From contig NW_027478757.1 of assembly GCF_051014685.1 (NCBI RefSeq), positions 124,001 to 188,000 of the forward strand: a stretch of DNA of 64,000 nt, read 5' to 3'. The translations under genes and the position numbers were made by a program. Under the pieces are notes generated by a model. That model was not told the origin of the DNA. It ran no database searches and worked only from the letters and a program-made list of their open reading frames with translations. Positions 1-10,150 of this stretch are shown in pieces. This stretch comes from Ptiloglossa arizonensis. Its lineage: Eukaryota > Arthropoda > Insecta > Hymenoptera > Colletidae. The first letter of the stretch is position 1; the number at the start of each line of letters is the position of its first letter.

Positions 1-40
1 CTAGGCCGTTCTAGTTATTCGTTTCGAGCATCAGAACTGC

Positions 41-49
41 AAAAATTTT
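41..49. other. AT-rich palindrome in each monomer (first copy shown)
   Basis: A run of A then T (aaaatttt in most monomers, aaaaatttt here) sits at monomer positions 41-49 and is kept in nearly all copies. Rare exceptions carry gaatatttt, aaaatgttg, aaaatattg or aaaattctg, and one copy near 55,340 has lost a T. A-tract/T-tract junctions of this kind bend DNA and influence nucleosome placement. Any function here is inference. Confidence 0.6.
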
Positions 50-95
50 GAGTTTCTCAAGCGTTTCTTACTTCCAAACTGCCATATCTCGCGAA

Positions 96-111
96 CGGAT
101 TGACCAATCCG
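96..111. other. 16-bp dyad in each monomer (first copy shown)
   Basis: CGGATTGACCAATCCG is a perfect inverted repeat of 7-base arms (cggattg / caatccg) around a 2-base centre, at monomer positions 96-111. It recurs at this place in most monomers. In other classes only the left arm is altered (cggattt, cggaatg, cggtttg, cggatta), while the right arm is nearly constant. Short dyads of this sort are known in centromeric satellites and can extrude cruciforms or bind dimeric proteins. No such role is shown here. Confidence 0.8.
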
Positions 112-144
112 CAAAATTTCTGTTGCATCTGAAAGTAGAAACTC

Positions 145-161
145 GCCCGATTACAACGGCA
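145..161 (-). other. CENP-B-box-like 17-mer (first copy shown), partial match
   Basis: Read on the minus strand, this site matches the mammalian CENP-B box pattern nTTCGnnnnAnnCGGGn at 7 of 9 fixed positions in monomers with the cggt or cggc variant. CGGG, the central A and the CG of TTCG are present, and the two leading T are not. Monomers with cact or ctgt match at only 6 of 9. The CGGG half lies in a nearly invariant tract, while the other half falls in the hypervariable box. A match of this quality may be chance. CENP-B-like proteins are not universal outside mammals. Confidence 0.3.
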
Positions 162-700
162 TGCGTACTTTTCCCCTAGGCCGTTCTAGTTATTCGTTTC
201 GAGCATCAGAACTGTGAAAATTTTGAGTTTCTCAAGCGTTTCTTACTTCCAAACTGCCATATCTCGCGAACGGATTGACAAATCCGCAAAATTTCTGTTG
301 CATCTGAAAGTAGAAACTCGCCCGATTACAACACTATGCGTACTTTTCCCCTAGGCCGCCCTAGTTATTCGTTTCGAGCATCAGAACTGCAAAAATTTTG
401 AGTTTCTCAAGCGTTTCTTACTTCCAAACTGCCATATCTCGCGAACGGATTGACCAATCCGCAAAATTTCTGTTGCATCTGAAAGTAGAAACTCGCCCGA
501 TTACAACGGTATGCGTACTTTTCCCCTAGGCCGTTCTAGTTATTCGTTTCGAGCATCAGAACTGTGAAAATTTTTAGTTTCTCAAGCGTTTCTTACTTCC
601 AAACTGCCATATCTCGCGAACGGATTGACCAATCCGCAAAATTTCTGTTGCACCTGAAAGTAGAAACTCGCCCGATTACAACGGTGTGCGTACTTTTCCC

Positions 701-2275
701 CTAGGCCATTCTTGTTATTCGTTTCGAGCATCAGAACCGCGAAAATTTTGAGTTCCTCAAGCGTTTCTTACATCCTAACTGCCATATCTCGCGAACGGAT
801 TTACCAATCCGCAAAATTTCTGTTGCATCTGAAAGTAGAAACTCGCCCGATTACAACTGTATGCGTAATTTTCCCCTAGCCCGTTCTAGTTATTCGTTTC
901 GAGCAACAGAACTGCGAAAATTTTGAGTTTCTCAAGCGTTTCTTACATCCAAACTGCCATATCTCGCGAACGGATTTACCAATCCGCAAAATTTCTGTTG
1001 CATCTGAAAGTAGAGACTCGCCCGATTACAACTGTATGCGTAATTTTCCCCTAGCCCGTTCTAGTTATTCGTTTCGAGCAACAGAACTGCGAAAATTTTG
1101 AGTTTCTCAAGCGTTTCTTACATCCAAACTGCCATATCTCGGGATCGGATTGACCAATCCGCACAATTTCTGTTGCATCTGAAAGTAGAAACACGCCCGA
1201 TTACAACACTATTCGTACTTTTCCCCTAGGCCGTTCTAGTTATTCGTTTCGAGCATCAGAACTGCGAAAATTTTGAGTTTCTCAAGCGTTTCTTACCTCC
1301 AAACTGCCATATCTCGCGAACGGATTGACCAATCCGCAAAATTTCTGTTGCATCTGAAAGTAGAAACTCGCCCGATTACAACACTATGCGTACATTTACC
1401 CTAGGCCGCCCTAGTTATTCGTTTCGAGCATCAGAACTGCAAAAATTTTGAGTTTCTCAAGCGTTTCTTACATCCAAACTGCCATATCTCGCGAACGGAT
1501 TGACCAATCCGCAAAATTTCTGTTGCATCTGAAAGTAGAAACTCGCCCGATTACAACGGTATGCGTACTTTTCCCCTAGGCCGTTCTAGTTATTCGTTTC
1601 GAGCATCAGAACTGTGAAAATTTTGAGTTTCTCAAGCGTTTCTTACATCCAAACTGCCATATCTCGCGAACGGATTGACAAATCCGCAAAATTTCTGTTG
1701 CATCTGAAAGTAGAAACTCGCCCGATTACAACACTATGCGTACTTTTCCCCTAGGCCGCCCTAGTTATTCGTTTCGAGCATCAGAACTGCAAAAATTTTG
1801 AGTTTCTCATGCGTTTCTTACTTCCAAACTGCCATATCTCGCGAACGGATTGACCAATCCGCAAAATTTCTGTTGCATCTGAAAGTGGAAACTCGCCCGA
1901 TTACAACGGTATGCGTACTTTTCCCCTAGGCCGTTCTAGTTATTCGTTTCGAGCATCAGAACTGTGAAAATTTTGAGTTTCTCAAGCGTTTCTTACTTCC
2001 AAACTGCCATATCTCGCGAACGGATTGACCAATCCGCAAAATTTCTGTTGCATCTGAAAGTAGAAACTCGCCCGATTACAACACTATGCGTACTTTTCCC
2101 CTAGGCCGTTCTAGTTATTCGTTTCGAGCATCAGAACTGCGAAAATTTTGAGATTCTCAAGCGTTTCTTACCTCCAAACTGCCATATCTCGCGAACGGTT
2201 TGACCAATCCGCAAAATTTCTGTTGCATCTGAAAGTAGAAACTCGCCCGATTACAACACTATGCGTACTTTTCCC
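701..2275 (+). repeat. 15-monomer HOR, partial copy (9 monomers)
   Basis: These nine monomers match 5,776-7,350 one for one at an offset of 5,075 bp (29 monomers). Shared private markers are gccattcttg with accgcg (701), two successive ctagccc monomers with gcaaca (876 and 1,051), cgggatcgg with cacaatt and cactattcg (1,051), gtacattt (1,226), gacaaatcc (1,576), ctcatgcg (1,751), and agattctc with cggtttg (2,101). The match ends at 2,276, where the 7-monomer duplication takes over. Confidence 0.85.
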
Positions 2276-4550
2276 CTAGGCCGTTCTAGTTATTCGTTTC
2301 GAGCAACAGAACTGCGAAAATTTTGAGTTTCTCGAGCGGTTTTTACTTCCAAACTGCTATATCTCGCGAACGGATTGACCAATCCGCAAAATTTCTGTTG
2401 CATCTGAAAGAAGAAACTCGCCCGATTGCAACGGTGTGCGTACTTTTCCCCTAGGCCGTTCTAGTTATGCTTGTCGAGCATCAGAACTGCGAAAATTTTG
2501 AGTTTCTCGAGCGGTTCTTACCTCCAAACTGCCATATCTCGCGAACGGATTGACCAATCCGCAACATTTCTGTTGCATCTGAAAGTAGAAACTCGCCCGA
2601 TTACAACACTATGCGTACTTTTCCCCTAGGCCGTTCTAGTTATTCGTTTCGAGCATCAGAACTGCGAAAATTTTGAGTTTCTCAAGCGTTTCTTACTTCC
2701 AAACTGCCATATCTCGCGAACGGATTGACCAATCCGCACAATTTCTGTTGCATCTGAAAGTAGAAACTCGCCCGATTACAATACTATGCGTACTTTTCCC
2801 CTAGGCCGTTCTAGTTATTCGTTTCGAGCATCAGAACTGCGAAAATTTTGAGTTTCTCAAGCGTTTCTTACCTACAAACTGCCATAACTCGCGAACGGAT
2901 TGACCAATCCGCAAAATTTCTGTTGCATCTGAAAGTAGAAACTCGCCCGATTACAACACTATGCGTACTTTTCCCCTAGGCCGTTCTAGTTATTCGTTTC
3001 GAGCATCAGAACTGCGAAAATTTTGAGTTTCTCAAGCGTTTCTTACCTCCAAACTGCCATATCTCGCGAACGGATTGACCAATCCGCAAAATTTCTGTTG
3101 CATCTGAAAGTAGAAACTCGCCCGATTACAACACTATGCGTACATTTCCCCTAGGCCGCCCTAGTTATTCGTTTCGAGCATCAGAACTGCAAAAATTTTG
3201 AGTTTCTCAAGCGTTTCTTACTTCCAAACTCCCATATCTCGCGAACGGATTGACCAATCCGCAAAATTTCTGTTGCATCTGAAAGTAGAAACTCGCCCGA
3301 TTACAACGGTATGCGTACTTTTCCCCTAGGCCGTTCTAGTTATTCGTTTCGAGCATCAGAACTGCGAAAATTTTGAGATTCTCAAGCGTTTCTTACCTCC
3401 AAACTGCCATATCTCGCGAACGGTTTGACCAATCCGCAAAATTTCTGTTGCATCTGAAAGTAGAAACTCGCCCGATTACAACGGTGTGCGTACTTTTCCC
3501 CTAGCCCGTTCTAGTTATTCGTTTCGAGCAACAGAACTGCGAAAATTTTGAGTTTCTCGAGCGGTTTTTACTTCCAAACTGCCATATCTCGCGAACGGAT
3601 TGACCAATCCGCAAAATTTCTGTTGCATCTGAAAGAAGAAACTCGCCCGATTGCAACGGTGTGCGTACTTTTCCCCTAGGCCGTTCTAGTTATGCTTGTC
3701 GAGCATCAGAACTGCGAAAATTTTGAGTTTCTCGAGCGGTTCTTACCTCCAAACTGCCATATCTCGCGAACGGATTGACCAATCCGCAATATTTCTGTTG
3801 CATCTGAAAGTAGAAACTCGCCCGATTACAACACTATGCGTACTTTTCCCCTAGGCCGTTCTAGTTATTCGTTTCGAGCATCAGAACTGCGAAAATTTTG
3901 AGTTTCTCAAGCGTTTCTTACTTCCAAACTGCCATATCTCGCGAACGGATTGACCAATCCGCACAATTTCTGTTGCATCTGAAAGTAGAAACTCGCCCGA
4001 TTACAATACTATGCGTACTTTTCCCCTAGGCCGTTCTAGTTATTCGTTTCGAGCATCAGAACTGCGAAAATTTTGAGTTTCTCAAGCGTTTCTTACCTCC
4101 AAACTGCCATAACTCGCGAACGGATTGACCAATCCGCAAAATTTCTGTTGCATCTGAAAGTAGAAACTCGCCCGATTACAACGGTATGCTTACTTTTCCC
4201 CTAGGCCGTTCTAGTTATTCGTTTCGAGCATCAGAACTGTGAAAATTTTGAGTTTCTCAAGCGTTTCTTACCTCCAAACTGCCATATCTCGCGAACGGAT
4301 TGACCAATCCGCAAAATTTCTGTTGCATCTGAAAGTAGAAACTCGCCCGATTACAACACTATGCGTACATTTCCCCTAGGCCGCCCTAGTTATTCGTTTC
4401 GAGCATCAGAACTGCAAAAATTTTGAGTTTCTCAAGCGTTTCTTACTTCCAAACTGCCATATCTCGCGAACGGATTGACCAATCCGCAAAATTTCTGTTG
4501 CATCTGAAAGTAGAAACTCGCCCGATTACAACGGTATGCGTACTTTTCCC
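2101..4550 (+). repeat. 7-monomer HOR, two tandem copies (1,225 bp each)
   Basis: Units 2,101-3,325 and 3,326-4,550 share the same order of seven variants: agattctc with cggtttg; gcaaca with ctcgagcggttttt; tatgcttgtcg with ctcgagcggttctt and a mutated gcaaaa (gcaaca or gcaata); cacaatt with aatactatg; gccataactc; gtacattt; and a gccgcc/gcaaaaa monomer. Differences are few single bases, such as cctac versus cctcc and gctgc... ends cactatg versus cggtgtg. This indicates a recent unequal exchange spanning seven monomers. Confidence 0.85.
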
Positions 4551-5775
4551 CTAGGCCGTTCTAGTTATTCGTTTCGAGCATCAGAACTGTGAAAATTTTG
4601 AGTTTCTCAAGCGTTTCTTACCTCCAAACTGCCATATCTCGAGAACGGATTGACCAATCCGCAAAATTTCTGTTGCATCTGAAAGTAGAAACTCGCCCGA
4701 TTACAACACTATGCGTACTTTTCCCCTAGGCCGTTCTAGTTATGCTTGTCGAGCATCAGAACTGCGAAAATTTTGAGTTTCTCGAGCGTTTCTTACCTCC
4801 AAACTGCCATATCTCGCGAACGGATTGACCAATCCGCAAAATTACTGTTGCATCTGAAAGTAGAAACTCGCCCGATTACAACGGCATGTGTACTTTTCCC
4901 CTAGGCCGTTCTAGTTATTCGTTTCGAGCATCAGAACTGTGAAAATTTTGAGATTCTCAAGCGTTTCTTACTTCCAAACTGCCATATCTCGCGAACGGAT
5001 TGACAAATCCGCAAAATTTCTGTTGCATCTGAAAGTAGAAACTCGCCCGATTACAACACTATGCGTACTTTTCCCCTAGGCCGCCCTAGTTATTCGTTTC
5101 GAGCATCAGAACTGCAAAAATTTTGAGTTTCTCAAGCGTTTCTTACTTCCAAACTGCCATATCTCGCGAACGGATTGACCAATCCGCAAAATTTCTGTTG
5201 CATCTGAAAGTAGAAACTCGCCCGATTACAAAGGTATGCGTACTTTTCCCCTAGGCCGTTCTAGTTATTCGTTTCGAGCATCAGAACTGTGAAAATTTTG
5301 AGTTTCTCAAGCGTTTCTTACTTCCAAACTGCCATATCTCGCGAACGGATTGACCAATCCGCAAAATTTCTGTTGCATCTGAAAGTAGAAGCTCGCCCGA
5401 TTACAACACTATGCGTACTTTTCCCCTAGGCCGTTCTAGTTATTCGTTTCGAGCATCAGAACTGCGAAAATTTTGAGTTTCTCAAGCGTTTCTTACCTCC
5501 AAACTGCCATATCTCGCGAACGGATTGACCAATCCGCAAAATTTCTGTTGCATCTGAAAGTAGAAACTCGCCCGATTACAACTGTATGCGTACTTTTCCC
5601 CTAGGCCGTTCTAGTTATTCGTTTCGAGCATCAGAACTGTGAAAATTTTGAGTTTCTCAAGCGTTTCTTACTTCCAAACTGCCATATCTCGCGAACGGAT
5701 TGACCAATCCGCAAAATTTCTGTTGCACCTGAAAGTAGAAACTCGCCCGATTACAACGGTGTGCGTACTTTTCCC
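4551..5775 (+). repeat. Linking monomers between 7-mer and 15-mer HORs
   Basis: Seven monomers begin at 4,551, 4,726, 4,901, 5,076, 5,251, 5,426 and 5,601. They include a tatgcttgtcg monomer (4,726) and a gacaaatcc monomer with agattctc (4,901). 4,726-5,250 parallels the left edge of the window, and 5,601 parallels 526. The two monomers at 5,251 and 5,426 have no counterpart at the left edge, but closely resemble 7,876 and 8,051. Confidence 0.7.
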
Positions 5776-8400
5776 CTAGGCCATTCTTGTTATTCGTTTC
5801 GAGCATCAGAACCGCGAAAATTTTGAGTTTCTCAAGCGTTTCTTACATCCAAACTGCCATATTTCGCGAACGGATTTACCAATCCGCAAAGTTTCTGTTG
5901 CATCTGAAAGTAGAAACTCGCCCGATTACAACTGTATGCGTAATTTTCCCCTAGCCCGTTCTAGTTATTCGTTTCGAGCAACAGAACTGCGAAAATTTTG
6001 AGTTTCTCAAGCGTTTCTTACATCCAAACTGCCATATCTCGCGAACGGATTTACCAATCCGCAAAATTTCTGTTGCATCTGAAAGTAGAGACTCGCCCGA
6101 TTACAACTGTATGCGTAATTTTCCCCTAGCCCGTTCTAGTTATTCGTTTCGAGCAACAGAACTGCGAAAATTTTGAGTTTCTCAAGCGTTTCTTACATCC
6201 AAACTGCCATATCTCGGGATCGGATTGACCAATCCGCACAATTTCTGTTGCATCTGAAAGTAGAAACACGCCCGATTACAACACTATTCGTACTTTTCCC
6301 CTAGGCCGTTCTAGTTATTCGTTTCGAGCATCAGAACTGCGAAAATTTTGAGTTTCTCAAGCGTTTCTTACCTCCAAACTGCCATATCTCGCGAACGGAT
6401 TGACCAATCCGCAAAATTTCTGTTGCATCTGAAAGTAGAAACTCGCCCGATTACAACACTATGCGTACATTTCCCCTAGGCCGCCCTAGTTATTCGTTTC
6501 GAGCATCAGAACTGCAAAAATTTTGAGTTTCTCAAGCGTTTCTTACTTCCAAACTGCCATATCTCGCGAACGGATTGACCAATCCGCAAAATTTCTGTTG
6601 CATCTGAAAGTAGAAACTCGCCCGATTACAACGGTATGCGTACTTTTCCCCTAGGCCGTTCTAGTTATTCGTTTCGAGCATCAGAACTGTGAAAATTTTG
6701 AGTTTCTCAAGCGTTTCTTACTTCCAAACTGCCATATCTCGCGAACGGATTGACAAATCCGCAAAATTTCTGTTGCATCTGAAAGTAGAAACTCGCCCGA
6801 TTACAACACTATGCGTACTTTTCCCCTAGGCCGCCCTAGTTATTCGTTTCGAGCATCAGAACTGCAAAAATTTTGAGTTTCTCATGCGTTTCTTACTTCC
6901 AAACTGCCATATCTCGCGAACGGATTGACCAATCCGCAAAATTTCTGTTGCATCTGAAAGTAGAAACTCGCCCGATTACAACGGTATGCGTACTTTTCCC
7001 CTAGGCCGTTCTAGTTATTCGTTTCGAGCATCAGAACTGTGAAAATTTTGAGTTTCTCAAGCGTTTCTTACTTCCAAACTGCCATATCTCGCGAACGGAT
7101 TGACCAATCCGCAAAATTTCTGTTGCATCTGAAAGTAGAAACTCGCCCGATTACAACACTATGCGTACTTTTCCCCTAGGCCGTTCTAGTTATTCGTTTC
7201 GAGCATCAGAACTGCGAAAATTTTGAGATTCTCAAGCGTTTCTTACCTCCAAACTGCCATATCTCGCGAACGGTTTGACCAATCCGCAAAATTTCTGTTG
7301 CATCTGAAAGTAGAAACTCGCCCGATTACAACGGTGTGCGTACTTTTCCCCTAGGCCGTTCTAGTTATTCGTTTCGAGCATCAGAACTGCGAAAATTTTG
7401 AGTTTCTCGAGCGTTTCTTACCTCCAAACTGCCATATCTCGCGAACGGATTGACCAATCCGCAAAATTTCTGTTGCATCTGAAAGTAGAAACTCGCCCGA
7501 TTACAACACTATGCGTACTTTTCCCCTAGGCCGTTCTAGTTATGCTTGTCGAGCATCAGAACTGCGAAAATTTTGAGTTTCTCGAGCGTTTCTTACCTCC
7601 AAACTGCCATATCTCGCGAACGGATTGACCAATCCGCAAAATTTCAGTTTCATCTGAAAGTAGAAACTCGCCCGATTACAACACTATGCGTACTTTTCCC
7701 CTAGGCCGTTCTAGTTATGCTTGTCGAGCATCAGAACTGCGAAAATTTTGAGTTTCTCGAGCGTTTCTTACTTCCAAACTGCCATATCTCGCGAACGGAT
7801 TGACCAATCCGCAAAATTTCTGTTGCATCTGAAAGTAGAAACTCGCCCGATTACAACGGTATGCGTACTTTTCCCCTAGGCCGTTCTAGTTATTCGTTTC
7901 GAGCATCAGAACTGTGAAAATTTTGAGTTTCTCAAGCGTTTCTTACTTCCAAACTGCCATATCTCGCGAACGGATTGACCAATCCGCAAAATTTCTGTTG
8001 CATCTGAAAGTAGAAACTCGCCCGATTACAACACTATGCGTACTTTTCCCCTAGGCCGTTCTAGTTATTCGTTTCGAGCATCAGAACGGCGAAAATTTTG
8101 AGTTTCTCAAGCGTTTCTTACCTCCAAACTGCCATTTCTCGCGAACGGATTGACCAATCCGCAAAATTTCTGTTGCATCTGAAAGTAGAAACTCGCCCGA
8201 TTACAACTGTATGCGTACTTTTCCCCTAGGCCGTTCTAGTTATTCGTTTCGAGCATCAGAACTGTGAAAATTTTGAGTTTCTCAAGCGTTTCTTACTTCC
8301 AAACTGCCATATCTCGCGAACGGATTGACCAATCCGCAAAATTTCTGTTGCACCTGAAAGTAGAAACTCGCCCGATTACAACGGTGTGCGTACTTTTCCC
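5776..8400 (+). repeat. 15-monomer HOR, complete unit (2,625 bp)
   Basis: This is the only complete copy of the 15-monomer unit, running from one gccattcttg/accgcg monomer at 5,776 to the next at 8,401. Marker order: accgcg; ctagccc with gcaaca (twice); gtacattt; gccgcc; gacaaatcc; gccgcc with ctcatgcg; ctgtg; agattctc with cggtttg; ctcgagcg; two tatgcttgtcg monomers; ctgtg; ctgcg; and cacctg with cggtgtg. Partial or deleted copies flank it at 701, 8,401 and 10,151. Confidence 0.88.
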
Positions 8401-10150
8401 CTAGGCCATTCTTGTTATTCGTTTCGAGCATCAGAACCGCGAAAATTTTGAGTTTCTCAAGCGTTTCTTACATCCAAACTGCCATATCTCGCGAACGGAT
8501 TTACCAATCCGCAAAATTTCTGTTGCATCTGAAAGTAGAAACTCGCCCGATTACAACTGTATGCGTAATTTTCCCCTAGCCCGTTCTAGTTATTCGTTTC
8601 GAGCAACAGAACTGCGAAAATTTTGAGTTTCTCAAGCGTTTCTTACATCCAAACTGCCATATCTCGCGAACGGATTTACCAATCCGCAAAATTTCGGTCG
8701 CATCTGAAAGTAGAGACTCGCCCGATTACAACTGTATGCGTAATTTTCCCCTAGCCCGTTCTAGTTATTCGTTTCGAGCAACAGAACTGCGAAAATTTTG
8801 AGTTTCTGAAGCGTTTCTTACTTCCAAACTGCCATATCTCGCGAACGGATTGACCAATCCGCAAAATTTCTGTTGCATCTGAAAGTAGAAACTCGCCCGA
8901 TTACAACACTATGCGTACTTTTCCCCTAGGCCGTTCTAGTTATTCGTTTCGAGCATCAGAACTGCGAAAATTTTGAGATTCTCAAGCGTTTCTTACCTCC
9001 AAACAGCCATATCTCGCGAACGGTTTGACCAATCCGCAAAATTTCTGTTGCATCTGAAAGTAGAAACTCGCCCGATTACAACGGTGTGCGTACTTTCCCC
9101 CTAGGCCGTTCTAGTTATTCGTTTCGAGCATCAGAACTGCGAAAATTTTGAGTTTCTCGAGCGTTTCTTACCTCCAAACTGCCATATCTCGCGAACGGAT
9201 TGACCAATCCGCAAAATTTCTGTTGCATCTGAAAGTAGAAACTCGCCCGATTACAACACTATGCGTACTTTTCCCCTAGGCCGTTCTAGTTATGCTTGTC
9301 GAGCATCAGAACTGCGAAAATTTTGAGTTTCTCGAGCGTTTCTTACCTCCAAACTGCCATATCTCGCGAACGGATTGACCAATCCGCAAAATTTCAGTTG
9401 CATCTGAAAGTAGAAACTCGCCCGATTACAACACTATGCGTACTTTTCCCCTAGGCCGTTCTAGTTATGCTTGTCGAGCATCAGAACTGCGAAAATTTTG
9501 AGTTTCTCGAGCGTTTCTTACTTCCAAACTGCCATATCTCGCGAACGGATTGACCAATCCGCAAAATTTCTGTTGCATCTGAAAGTAGAAACTCGCCCGA
9601 TTACAACGGTATGCGTACTTTTCCCCTAGGCCGTTCTAGTTATTCGTTTCGAGCATCAGAACTGTGAAAATTTTGAGTTTCTCAAGCGTTTCTTACTTCC
9701 AAACTGCCATATCTCGCGAACGGATTGACCAATCCGCAAAATTTCTGTTGCATCTGAAAGTAGAAACTCGCCCGATTACAACACTATGCGTACTTTTCCC
9801 CTAGGCCGTTCTAGTTATTCGTTTCGAGCATCAGAACTGCGAAAATTTTGAGTTTCTCAAGCGTTTCTTACCTCCAAACTGCCATATCTCGCGAACGGAT
9901 TGACCAATCCGCAAAATTTCTGTTGCATCTGAAAGTAGAAACTCGCCCGATTACAACTGTATGCGTACTTTTCCCCTAGGCCGTTCTAGTTATTCGTTTC
10001 GAGCATCAGAACTGTGAAAATTTTGAGTTTCTCAAGCGTTTCTTACTTCCAAACTGCCATATCTCGCGAACGGATTGACCAATCCGCAAAATTTCTGTTG
10101 CACCTGAAAGTAGAAACTCGCCCGATTACAACGGTGTGCGTACTTTTCCC
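8401..10150 (+). repeat. 15-monomer HOR copy with internal 5-monomer deletion
   Basis: The unit runs from the gccattcttg monomer at 8,401 to the one at 10,151 and has ten monomers, not fifteen. 8,401 and 8,576 match 5,776 and 5,951. 8,926-10,150 matches 7,176-8,400 monomer by monomer. The monomers corresponding to 6,301-7,000 are absent, and the junction lies inside the hybrid monomer at 8,751. Both flanking units keep the full order in this part, so deletion in this copy is the simplest reading. Confidence 0.88.
8751..8925 (+). repeat. Hybrid monomer at a recombination junction
   Basis: The left part (ctagccc, gcaaca, ctgcg) matches the monomer at 6,126 and its copies. The right part (ttacttcc, normal tctcgcgaacgg, cactatg) matches the monomer at 7,001. 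A private substitution (tctgaagcg in place of tctcaagcg) lies at about 8,808, close to the switch point. This fits a crossover between misaligned monomers five repeats apart, deleting 875 bp. The exact breakpoint can only be placed between the ctgcg site and the ttac-tcc site. Confidence 0.75.

Larger units (their letters stand above)
1..175 (+). repeat. Reference satellite monomer
   Basis: This is the first complete monomer, used here as the coordinate frame (positions 1-175 from the ctagg box). Landmarks are: CCTAGG palindrome across the monomer boundary; TTCGTTTCGAG at 19-29; AT-rich palindrome core at 41-49; the variable ttac-Y/A-tcc site at 67-73; a TCGCGA palindrome at 89-94; a 16-bp dyad at 96-111; a long, nearly invariant tract at about 105-156; a hypervariable seven-base box at 157-163; and a T4C4 run leading into the next ctagg. 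A hand count of a common variant gives 76 G+C of 175 and 13 CpG. No stop-free frame extends far beyond one monomer. The start point is arbitrary, since a tandem repeat has no natural first base. Confidence 0.95.
1..700 (+). repeat. Left-edge monomers related to 4,726-5,775
   Basis: Four monomers begin at 1, 176, 351 and 526. The first three match those at 4,726-5,250 in variant order (offset 27 monomers), including the ggcatg box and the rare gacaaatcc. The fourth matches 5,601 (offset 29), sharing cacctg in place of catctg. The change of offset means two monomers, at 5,251 and 5,426, are extra in the right-hand copy. The array continues leftward out of the window. Confidence 0.7.

Noticed and set aside
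18..30. RNA polymerase III B-box-like word (gtttcgagca)
   Set aside because: It matches the core GGTTCGAnnCC only partly, with no A box at proper distance and no T-run terminator placed as in tRNA genes or SINEs. No tRNA-like fold was seen.
170..180. T4C4 run followed by ctagg as a terminator or promoter element
   Set aside because: There is no stem preceding the T run and no gene to serve. It is simply the monomer junction.
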